From an uncultured Oscillospiraceae bacterium (GTDB lineage: Bacteria > Bacillota > Clostridia > Oscillospirales > Oscillospiraceae), in NCBI GenBank assembly GCA_944382995.1, contig CALWOF010000003.1:1-52833 (forward strand): a stretch of 52,833 nucleotides of DNA. Direction: 5' to 3'. The position numbers and the translations under genes were made by a program. Shown piece by piece: positions 45,637-52,081 of this stretch; the first letter of the stretch is position 1, and each line of letters begins with the position of its first letter. Below the pieces are notes generated by a model. It saw nothing but the letters and a program-made list of their open reading frames with translations. It was not told the origin of the DNA and did no database searches.

Positions 45637-46080
45637 ATGGGCGGAAACACTCGTAAACAGAGTACCTGGTGGCTGGCGCTGGTGCAGGGGCTCCTGCTGT
45701 CCCTGGGGGTCTATCTCGCGGCGGCGGCCCTGATCGCGCTGCTGCTGGTGCGGGCAGTGCTGCCCGAGGCGGGGACGTATCCGGCTCTCTGGGCGGGGTG
45801 CGCGCTGGCGGCCCTGGCGGGAGCCGCTCTCTGCGGCGCCAGGAGCCCCTGGGGACGGTTTCCGGGAGCTGCCGCCTCCACCGGAGCTTTTCTGGCGGTG
45901 ATTGCCGCTGTGGGGCTCTCGTGCTGGGAAGAGCCGACCCTGCTGGGCAGGGGAGGAATCCTGCTGCTGTGCGGAGCGGCCGGCGGTCTCCTGGCAGGCG
46001 GAATAGGGCGGCACCGACCTCGAAGGAAAGGGGGCGTTCGCTCCCGGCAGCACCGGCGGCGCGAAAAAACAGGACCGTGA
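45637..46080 (+). CDS. TIGR04086-type small membrane protein
   Basis: 147 residues with about four transmembrane helices (near 13-38, 48-66, 78-97, 105-122) and a basic C-terminal tail (RRKGGVRSRQHRRREK). The position next to yajC matches TIGR04086 membrane proteins of clostridia. Function unknown. The family assignment rests on context and topology more than on a unique motif. Confidence 0.75.
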   Translation: MGGNTRKQSTWWLALVQGLLLSLGVYLAAAALIALLLVRAVLPEAGTYPALWAGCALAALAGAALCGARSPWGRFPGAAASTGAFLAVIAAVGLSCWEEPTLLGRGGILLLCGAAGGLLAGGIGRHRPRRKGGVRSRQHRRREKTGP

Positions 46081-46324
46081 TTTTTCACAAAAATGCGGAG
46101 CAAGCCCAATGCCGGCGGTCCACAGACGGGCCGCCGGTCCGGTGAACGACCGCCGGACTGGCGGGGCAAATGTGGGGGCGGCGGCTGGATTACGTCTACT
46201 AGATATTGTCGTTTCCGGTGTGCGGAAGGAGAGTGTCCCTCTCGATCTCAACAAGGTAGACATAATATTGTTTACATAATATTTTGACATAACTCACAAA
46301 AAACGGAAAGTTTCTGTAAATTCC
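46081..46324 (+). other. Non-coding AT-rich stretch upstream of spoIIM
   Basis: The first part is GC-rich with short inverted repeats; the second is strongly AT-rich and includes the direct repeats at 46260-46293. No gene is credible here. Confidence 0.5.
46260..46293 (+). repeat. Three direct repeats of ACATAA; dif-like half-site
   Basis: ACATAATATT at 46260-46269 and 46274-46283, then ACATAAC at 46287-46293, spaced 14 and 13 bp. GTTTACATAATAT (46271-46283) equals the XerD-side arm and centre of the reverse-complemented Firmicutes dif consensus; the other half does not match. It may be an operator or a recombinase-binding array. Confidence 0.45.
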
Positions 46325-46353
46325 TTGCGAAATCTGGAAAATTCAACTATAGT
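46325..46353 (+). promoter_or_regulatory. Promoter of spoIIM-xerD
   Basis: TTGCGA (46325-46330), a 17-bp spacer and TATAGT (46348-46353). About 80 nt of leader before spoIIM. Confidence 0.65.
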
Positions 46354-46391
46354 AATACACAAGAAGATCTTACGTCAACCACCACATAAAA

Positions 46392-46430
46392 CCGCCCGCC
46401 TCCGCATAGGTTTGCGGTGAGGTGAGGCGG
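46392..46430 (+). promoter_or_regulatory. Leader hairpin covering the spoIIM ribosome binding site
   Basis: CCGCC (46392-46396) with GGCGG (46426-46430), and CCTC/GAGG and CCGCA/TGCGG inside, form a hairpin whose second arm includes GAGGTGAGG, the Shine-Dalgarno region for the ATG at 46438. Confidence 0.5.
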
Positions 46431-46437
46431 CTTGAAC

Positions 46438-47058
46438 ATGAAGAAGCTGGCGAAGGGCCCTCTGGCGTCCTCTCTGCCGTGTATGCTCCTGCTGGCGCTG
46501 TTCTTTCTGTGCGGCGCGATTTTGGGACAGGTCCTGGCGGGCCGCGTTCCGGGCGAGACCGGACTGGAGCTGCGGCAGTATCTGGAGGACTATGTTCGGC
46601 TGGGCGGCGAGGTATCCCCCGGGGCGGCAGTCTCCGCGGCTGCGGTGTACTTCCGGTATCCGCTGCTGGCGTTCCTGCTGGGCTTTGCCTCCATCGGCGT
46701 GGTGCTGCTGCCGGTTTCGGCGGCGGCTTTCGGTTTTTTCTTGTCCTTTGCCGTGTGCTGCTTCACCGCTGCCTTCGGGCCGGACGGTGTTTTGCTGGCG
46801 CTGGCGGCGCTGGGGCTTCGATGTGTGGTGACCATGCCGTGTTTCTTTCTGCTGGCGTCCTCCTCCTGCGGCACGGCCGCGGGATTGGCTGCCGTGTCGT
46901 TTGGGAGCGGCCGGCGGACTGCCCCCGCCTGCGGGCGGGTGGACTGGAGGCGGTTCGGCGCCTGTTCTCTGGCGCTGGCCGCGGGCGTCTGCGGGGAGCT
47001 GACGCTGACGCCCGCGCTGCTGCGCCTGGCGCTGGAACGTGTGCTTGGATCGGGATGA
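46438..47058 (+). CDS. spoIIM: Stage II sporulation protein M (SpoIIM)-like membrane protein
   Basis: 206 residues (a TTG at 46432 is possible but less likely). Hydrophobic throughout: an N-terminal helix with LFFLCGAILGQVLAG (about 22-36), then YFRYPLLAFLLGFASIGVVL and several further helices, the SpoIIM/DUF95 pattern. In Bacillus SpoIIM works with SpoIID and SpoIIP in septal peptidoglycan removal and engulfment. Placement directly upstream of xerD is the usual one in Firmicutes. Divergent for the family, so moderate confidence. Confidence 0.72.
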   Translation: MKKLAKGPLASSLPCMLLLALFFLCGAILGQVLAGRVPGETGLELRQYLEDYVRLGGEVSPGAAVSAAAVYFRYPLLAFLLGFASIGVVLLPVSAAAFGFFLSFAVCCFTAAFGPDGVLLALAALGLRCVVTMPCFFLLASSSCGTAAGLAAVSFGSGRRTAPACGRVDWRRFGACSLALAAGVCGELTLTPALLRLALERVLGSG

Positions 47059-47074
47059 AAGGGGAGAGAGGTCC

Positions 47075-47962
47075 TTGGCAAAAGACGATATCGCGGATTA
47101 CGGCGCGTATCTTGCGGGAGAGCGGCATGCCTCCCAGAATACCATCTCCTCTTATCTGCGGGATGTGACCCAGTTCTCCGAGTATCTGTCGGAGCATGAA
47201 GACTGTACCCTGCGGCAGGCCACAGCGACCCGCATCCAGGAGTACATGAGCTGGATGCGGGGGCGGGGAAAGTCCGCCGCCTCAGTGACGCGCTTCCTGG
47301 CCTCCATCAAGTCTTTTTACGGCTTTTTGATCGCCCGCGGGGCGATGAAGGCCAATCCTGCCAAGGGCATCGCGGCGGACCGGGCGGAGCGGAAATATCC
47401 GGAAGTCCTCACCAGCAAGGAAGTGGAGCTGTTTTTAGAGCAGCCCCGGTGTGTGGACGCCAAGGGCTACCGGGATCACGCCATGCTGGAGCTGCTGTAC
47501 GCCACCGGCATCCGGGTCAGCGAGCTGATCTCCCTGGATCTGGGGGACCTGAACCTCTCCGCCGGCTTTGTCCGCTGTGCCAGCCGGGGCAGGGAGCGGA
47601 TCATCCCCCTGTATCACACCGCCGTGAAGGCCCTGCAGGACTATGTGCGGGACATCCGGCCGGAGCTGATCGCCGACAGCACCGAGACGGCCCTGTTCGT
47701 CAATATGAACGGAGAGCGCATGAGCCGTCAGGGCTTCTGGAAGATCATCAAATACTACCAGGAGAAGGCCGGCATTCAGAAGGACATCACCCCGCACACC
47801 CTGCGGCACTCCTTCGCCGTCCACCTGCTGGAAAACGGCGCGGACCTGCGCTCCATTCAGGAGATGCTGGGCCATGCGGACATCTCTTCCACCCAGATCT
47901 ACGCCCATGTGGTGAACCGGCAGCTGCAGGACGTCTATCGGAAGGCGCACCCGAGAGCCTGA
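47075..47962 (+). CDS. xerD: Site-specific tyrosine recombinase, XerD-like
   Basis: 295 residues from a TTG at 47075, behind GGGGAGAGAGG; the earlier GTG at 47039 lacks a binding site. An N-terminal SAM-like core-binding domain (about 1-90) precedes the catalytic domain with Arg147 (TGIRVSEL), His241 and Arg244 (HTLRHSF), His267 (LGHADISST) and nucleophile Tyr276 (QIYAHV). The beta-hairpin Lys expected in GKGNKER is replaced: the segment reads SRGRERIIPL (Arg171). Xer recombinases resolve chromosome dimers at dif. It pairs with spoIIM, as commonly seen. Confidence 0.9.
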   Translation: MAKDDIADYGAYLAGERHASQNTISSYLRDVTQFSEYLSEHEDCTLRQATATRIQEYMSWMRGRGKSAASVTRFLASIKSFYGFLIARGAMKANPAKGIAADRAERKYPEVLTSKEVELFLEQPRCVDAKGYRDHAMLELLYATGIRVSELISLDLGDLNLSAGFVRCASRGRERIIPLYHTAVKALQDYVRDIRPELIADSTETALFVNMNGERMSRQGFWKIIKYYQEKAGIQKDITPHTLRHSFAVHLLENGADLRSIQEMLGHADISSTQIYAHVVNRQLQDVYRKAHPRA

Positions 47963-48111
47963 CGCCAAGAGGGACTGGCTGGCACCGTTGTAGCATTGTG
48001 ATTCCCGGCCCTGTTTGGGCCGCCGATCGCGCCGCTGCCTCGAAACAACCTCGCTTTTTCCGCCGCTGGCGGCGCTTCGGCTGTTTCCCCTCGGACGCTC
48101 CGGCGATGTTC

Positions 48112-48157
48112 AGTTAGGAATGAGGAATTTTGGTGTCCGGCGAAGCCGGTTTCATTC
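48112..48157 (+). repeat. Truncated relative of the repeat at 22441
   Basis: It begins AGTTAGGAATGAGGAATT, like the left heptad arm, and continues TGGTGTCCGG...AGCCGG. 48124-48157 matches 22462-22495 at 27 of 34 positions. The right arm is missing. The remaining gap 47963-48111 shows no gene. Confidence 0.6.
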
Positions 48158-48163
48158 ACGCAT

Positions 48164-48189
48164 AAGGCCGCCTCAGGGCGGTCTTTTTT
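48164..48189 (+). terminator. Terminator upstream of the ECF sigma gene
   Basis: AAGGCCGCC (48164-48172), a 4-nt loop, complement GGCGGTCTT with one wobble, then TTTTTT. It ends transcription arriving from xerD. Confidence 0.82.
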
Positions 48190-48220
48190 CCTGTCCGGGA
48201 AAAATTTTCCCCGTTGGGGG

Positions 48221-48248
48221 CAAACAAAAACGACCCGTAGGAACTCTA
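48221..48248 (+). promoter_or_regulatory. Possible ECF-type autoregulatory promoter
   Basis: CAAAC (48221-48225), then about 16 bp and ACTCTAAT near 48243-48250. AAC-type -35 boxes are common for ECF factors. No sigma-A promoter is evident. Weak evidence. It lies next to the palindrome GGGAAAAATTTTCCC (48197-48211). Confidence 0.3.
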
Positions 48249-48277
48249 ATGGACAGAGAAGAGAAAGGAGGCCCGCC

Positions 48278-48751
48278 ATGGACCGCGACGAATTCGCCCG
48301 CCGGACGGAGGCCATCCGGGCCCGCCTGTACCGGACCGCGTACCTGTACCTGGGCAGTGAGGCCGACGCCCTGGAGGCGGTGGACGAGGCCGTCTATCAG
48401 GCCCTCCGGGCCCTGAAAAAGCTTAGGGAGCCGGCTTTCTTCGAGACCTGGCTCACCCGGATCGTCCTGAACGAGTGCCGCCGGGAGCTCCGCCGCCGGT
48501 CCCGGCTGGCGCCGGAGGAGGCCCTGCCGGACTCCGCTGACCCCGTCGATTACGATGCCCTGCCGCTGAAGGAGGCCATCCGCCGTCTGCCGGAGGAGCT
48601 GCGGACGGTGATCATCCTGCGGTTCTTCGCCGGGTACACCCAGGCGGAGACCGCCGCCGCTCTGGACATTCCCCAGGGCACAGCGGCCACCCGCCAGCGG
48701 CGGGCATTGGAGCTGCTGCGATTGGAGCTGGGAGAGGAGGGAGACCCATGA
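48278..48751 (+). CDS. ECF-type RNA polymerase sigma factor
   Basis: 157 residues. Sigma region 2 (about 15-70; YRTAYLYLGSEADALEAVDE) and region 4 (about 97-150) with LPEELRTVIILRFFAGYTQA and the helix-turn-helix AAALDIPQGTAATRQRRA. It is coupled by a 4-bp overlap to a DUF4179-type membrane anti-sigma gene, forming a standard signal-controlled pair. AAAGGAGG lies before the ATG. Target genes are not known. Confidence 0.93.
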   Translation: MDRDEFARRTEAIRARLYRTAYLYLGSEADALEAVDEAVYQALRALKKLREPAFFETWLTRIVLNECRRELRRRSRLAPEEALPDSADPVDYDALPLKEAIRRLPEELRTVIILRFFAGYTQAETAAALDIPQGTAATRQRRALELLRLELGEEGDP

Positions 48752-50115
48752 CCCGGAACGAGGAATATCAAGCCCTGCTGAATGAGCTGGAGCTCACACC
48801 TCCGGCTCTGGACGGCACTGTGGGCCGCGCCCTGCGCCGCCGGAGACGGGACCGGCGTGTGCGGATCTTCGGCATCCCCGCCGGGAGCCTGGCAGCCTGC
48901 TTTCTGGGCTTTGTGCTGCTGGTGAACTTGTTCCCGCCCTTCGCCCGGGCCTGCGGCTCTGTGCCGGTGCTGCGGGAACTGGCCCAGGCGGTGGCCTGGT
49001 CGCCGTCTCTCTCCGCCGCCGTGGAGAACGACTATGTCCAGCCTATCGGCCAGTCCCAGACAGTGAACGGCATCACCGCCACCATCGAGTACGTGATCGT
49101 GGACCAGAAACAGGTGCACATCTTCTTCACCTTGAAAGGTGAGGGGTACGAGAGTCTCTCCGCCGAGATGCCGGAATTCACCCCCAGGCAGCACTGTGCT
49201 GTGCTGGGTGCGGATTTCCAACAGGAACCGGGTACGTTGCTGCACTTCACCCTGGACTACCATGACAGCGACGTTCCGGATAGATTCACCATGACCTTCG
49301 GCGTCACCGGAAAGTCGGGAAAGGAAGAATTTCCAGATCCCACGCCGCCCCATGCCGAACAGTCGCCGCAGGACGCCATGCTGGAGGAAAGCCCGGAGCG
49401 TGTGCCAGACATTCTGGCTACCTTCAACTTCGATCTGGCTTTTGACCCCACCTACACCGCCCGGGGTGAAACCGTCCCGGTGAACAGTACCTTCCAGCTG
49501 GACGGCCAGACCCTGATGGTGAAGGAGGTGGAGGTCTATCCCACCCACGTCCGTGTGAACGTGGAGGGGGCGGCGGACAACACCGCCTGGCTGGAGGACC
49601 TGGACTTCTACCTGGAAAACGAGGACGGGGAGCGGTTCGACTCCATCTCCAACGGCGTCTCCGCCACCGGAGACCCGGATACACCGGCCATGAAGTCCTT
49701 CCGGCTGGAGAGCCCCTACTTTGCGGACAGTGCGCATTTGACCCTCCACATCACCGGCGCCACCTGGCTGGACAAGAACAGGGAGCGGGTCCGGGCGGAT
49801 CTGAAAAACGGCACGGTGGAGTGGCTGCCGGAGGGAGTGACGGTGCAGGCGATGCAGCACCGGGAGAACGGCTGGGTGCTGACCTTTGATGTGACGGCAC
49901 CGGCGGACATCCACAAGCAGGTGTTCGCCAGCCGGTACTACGACAAGGCCGGGACGAAGTATGACATGGACAACTTTGGCTGGAGCGTTCTGGACGACGG
50001 CCACGGAGAGGCCTATCTGCCCCTGAAGGGCTACGGCCAGGACACGGTGTGGCTGGTGCTCAACTGGTCCCACGCCTCCCAGGCGGAGACGCCGGTCACC
50101 ATCCCCATCAAGTGA
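48748..50115 (+). CDS. DUF4179-type transmembrane anti-sigma factor
   Basis: 455 residues. A short cytoplasmic N-terminus with a very basic stretch (RALRRRRRDRRVR, about 28-40), one transmembrane helix (about 43-63) and a large extracytoplasmic region typical of DUF4179 proteins (GITATIEYVIVDQKQVHIFF near 108-127), followed by Ig-like or beta domains to the end (VRVNVEGAADN; TVWLVLNW). It holds the cognate sigma factor until an outside signal releases it (inferred from the pair). Confidence 0.85.
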   Translation: MTRNEEYQALLNELELTPPALDGTVGRALRRRRRDRRVRIFGIPAGSLAACFLGFVLLVNLFPPFARACGSVPVLRELAQAVAWSPSLSAAVENDYVQPIGQSQTVNGITATIEYVIVDQKQVHIFFTLKGEGYESLSAEMPEFTPRQHCAVLGADFQQEPGTLLHFTLDYHDSDVPDRFTMTFGVTGKSGKEEFPDPTPPHAEQSPQDAMLEESPERVPDILATFNFDLAFDPTYTARGETVPVNSTFQLDGQTLMVKEVEVYPTHVRVNVEGAADNTAWLEDLDFYLENEDGERFDSISNGVSATGDPDTPAMKSFRLESPYFADSAHLTLHITGATWLDKNRERVRADLKNGTVEWLPEGVTVQAMQHRENGWVLTFDVTAPADIHKQVFASRYYDKAGTKYDMDNFGWSVLDDGHGEAYLPLKGYGQDTVWLVLNWSHASQAETPVTIPIK

Positions 50116-50190
50116 GATAGGAGCCATTGAGATAGGAGATAGGAGATATTTCTGCCGTTTGCGGACATCTCCTATCTCCTATCTTCTCAC
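50116..50190 (+). repeat. Heptad-built inverted repeat, GATAGGA type, before ruvC
   Basis: The core left arm GATAGGAGATAGGAGAT (50131-50147) is perfectly complementary to 50167-50183; an additional GATAGGA unit lies at 50115-50121. The loop is about 19 nt. It starts right after the anti-sigma stop, with no T tract. Confidence 0.8.
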
Positions 50191-50204
50191 TTCTATCTTT
50201 TCTG

Positions 50205-50233
50205 TTGCTTCTCCCCGCAAAGTTTGCTATACT
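50205..50233 (+). promoter_or_regulatory. Promoter of ruvC
   Basis: TTGCTT (50205-50210), a 17-bp spacer and TATACT (50228-50233), about 34 bp before the GTG start. Confidence 0.75.
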
Positions 50234-50266
50234 GATTTAGAATGTGAAGGAGAGAGGGGAAGTGCC

Positions 50267-50776
50267 GTGCGGATCCTGGGCATCGACCCCGGCTACGCCA
50301 CCATCGGCTTCGGCCTCATCACGGCGGAGCGGGCACAAGTGCATATGGTGACCTACGGCGCCATCACCACCCCGGCGGGGCTGCCCCTCTCCCGGCGGCT
50401 CTACCAGATCGGCACCGACATGGAGGAGCTGATCGGGGAGCTGCGGCCGGACGTCATCTCCATTGAAGAGCTGTTCTTCAACACGAACCTGACCACCGGC
50501 ATCGCTGTGGCCCACGCCCGGGGCGTGCTGCTGTACACGGCGGAGAAGTGCGGCATCCCGCTGCACGAGTACACGCCCTCTCAGGTGAAGATGGCGGTGG
50601 TGGGCTACGGCAAGGCGGAGAAGCGCCAGGTGATGGATATGACCCGCCGGCTCTTGAAGCTCAAGTCCGTCCCCCGACCGGACGATGCGGCAGACGCTTT
50701 GGCTCTGGCCCTGTGCCACGCCCGGAGCGCCACGTCCAGGCTCCCGGGGCAGGGCGATGTGCGGGAGACTGTATGA
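50267..50776 (+). CDS. ruvC: Holliday-junction resolvase RuvC
   Basis: 169 residues from the GTG at 50267 (AGGGGA 6 bp upstream); the frame is open further upstream only through the repeat and promoter. Acidic catalytic residues: Asp7 in RILGIDPG, Glu in SIEELFFNTN (about 66) and the C-terminal Asp pair in RPDDAADALALALCHAR. It cuts four-way junctions with RuvAB. It is separated from ruvA by a second heptad repeat, an unusual spacing for a ruvCAB group. Confidence 0.96.
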   Translation: MRILGIDPGYATIGFGLITAERAQVHMVTYGAITTPAGLPLSRRLYQIGTDMEELIGELRPDVISIEELFFNTNLTTGIAVAHARGVLLYTAEKCGIPLHEYTPSQVKMAVVGYGKAEKRQVMDMTRRLLKLKSVPRPDDAADALALALCHARSATSRLPGQGDVRETV

Positions 50777-50780
50777 CAGG

Positions 50781-50858
50781 TAGGAGTGAGGAGATAGGAG
50801 ATAGGAGTTTTCTGAATCTTGAAAATATCTCCTATCTCCTATCTCATAGTTCCTATCT
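50781..50858 (+). repeat. Heptad-built inverted repeat, GATAGGA type, between ruvC and ruvA
   Basis: GAGATAGGAGATAGGAG (50791-50807) is perfectly complementary to CTCCTATCTCCTATCTC (50829-50845); loop about 21 nt; further partial units on both sides. Same heptad as the copy before ruvC. Confidence 0.8.
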
Positions 50859-50876
50859 TACCAATGGGAGGCTTCG

Positions 50877-51482
50877 ATGTTCTATTATTTAGACGGTACC
50901 GTGGCAGAGATCCTGCCCTACTTGGCGGTGATCGACTGCGGCGGAGTGGGCTACGCCTGCAAGACCACCAACACCACGCTGTCCCGGCTGAAAAAGGGTC
51001 AGCGGGGAAGGCTCTACACCTATCTGAACGTGGGGGAGGGAGTCTTTGAGCTCTACGGCTTCGCCACGGCCAACGAATTGAACAGCTTCAAGCTGCTGAT
51101 CGGCGTCAGCGGCGTGGGACCCAAGGCGGCGCTGGCCATCCTGTCCTCCGCCACGCCGGAGTCTCTGGCCATGGCCATCGTCACCGGGGATGAGAAGACG
51201 CTGACCGCCGCGCCGGGTATTGGCAAAAAGATCGCCCAGCGGATCATCCTGGAGCTCAAGGACAAGATGGCTGGGGCCACAGGCGGGACGCTGGACTTCT
51301 CAGGCGGCGGAACAGCTGTGAATGTTCCTGCCTTTACAAGTAAGGCAACTGAGGCTGCCCAGGCACTGGCGGTACTGGGCTACACCAGTGCCGAGGTCGC
51401 GGCAGCTCTGAAGGGCATCGACGTGGAGAATCTGCCTCTGGAGGAGATCGTCCGCCAGAGTCTGAAACGGATGGTGAAGTGA
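50877..51482 (+). CDS. ruvA: Holliday-junction DNA helicase subunit RuvA
   Basis: 201 residues. An OB-fold (1-62; MFYYLDGTVAEI), two helix-hairpin-helix motifs (GVSGVGPKAALAIL and APGIGKKIAQRIILELK, about 75-130) and the C-terminal RuvB-contact domain (about 150-201). It binds Holliday junctions and loads RuvB. A weak GGGAGG site precedes the ATG. The next gene overlaps by 4 bp (GTGA). Confidence 0.96.
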   Translation: MFYYLDGTVAEILPYLAVIDCGGVGYACKTTNTTLSRLKKGQRGRLYTYLNVGEGVFELYGFATANELNSFKLLIGVSGVGPKAALAILSSATPESLAMAIVTGDEKTLTAAPGIGKKIAQRIILELKDKMAGATGGTLDFSGGGTAVNVPAFTSKATEAAQALAVLGYTSAEVAAALKGIDVENLPLEEIVRQSLKRMVK

Positions 51483-51709
51483 GCATGAAGATCCTGTCTG
51501 TGCTGTCCCTTCTGGCGGCGCTGGCCGTGGCATTTCTGGCGATGATCTTCGGCACCCGCTTCGCGGCACTGCTCAACCGGGAGCAGCAGTGCCACGGCCT
51601 GCCGGAGAAGGAGCGGCACCAGCGCAACCGGAACGGCGCGGTGTTCGTCCTGTGTCTGGCCGCCATGTTCGGCTTTGTCTGGCTGGCGGTGCACCTGTTC
51701 GGGATGTGA
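51479..51709 (+). CDS. Small two-helix membrane protein between ruvA and ruvB
   Basis: 76 residues from a GTG overlapping the ruvA stop (an ATG at 51485 is also possible). Two transmembrane helices (about 5-30 and 52-72) are separated by a charged loop EKERHQRNRNG. No known family recognised. It is part of the ruvA-ruvB transcription unit. Confidence 0.7.
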   Translation: MSMKILSVLSLLAALAVAFLAMIFGTRFAALLNREQQCHGLPEKERHQRNRNGAVFVLCLAAMFGFVWLAVHLFGM

Positions 51710-51718
51710 GGCGGAGAG

Positions 51719-52051
51719 ATGGCGAAATACGAGCGTGCCTTTGCCGGCGATTTTGATACTGTGCTGGAGAAGCTCCACGACGGGGTCCTGAACGGCAGTG
51801 CCTCCGCCAGCTATGAGGACGGCAGCGACTACCGCGCCGGGGACTTCCGCTGCGCCGTCCGGGTGTACGAGCGGTACAGCTGGACCGGCGGCAACCGGGT
51901 CAGCATGAATCTGACCCTGGCGGGAAGGGGACGGGACCTGTTCCTCTCCGCCATCACCTCCGGCGGCAGCCAGGCCATGTTTTTCAAGGTGAACACCTTC
52001 GGCGAGGAGGCGTTTCTGGACACCATCCGGAAAACGGCGGACCGGCTGTGA
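51719..52051 (+). CDS. DUF6054 family protein
   Basis: 110 residues, MAKYERAFAGDFDTVLEKLH at the start, then a beta-rich region with FRCAVRVYERYSWTGGNRVS. The pattern fits DUF6054, small soluble proteins of unknown function common in clostridia. ATG at 51719 with a GGAGAG site. Together with the small membrane gene it separates ruvA from ruvB. Confidence 0.72.
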   Translation: MAKYERAFAGDFDTVLEKLHDGVLNGSASASYEDGSDYRAGDFRCAVRVYERYSWTGGNRVSMNLTLAGRGRDLFLSAITSGGSQAMFFKVNTFGEEAFLDTIRKTADRL

Positions 52052-52081
52052 CAGACACCGGCAGAAAAGGGAAGTGACAGT

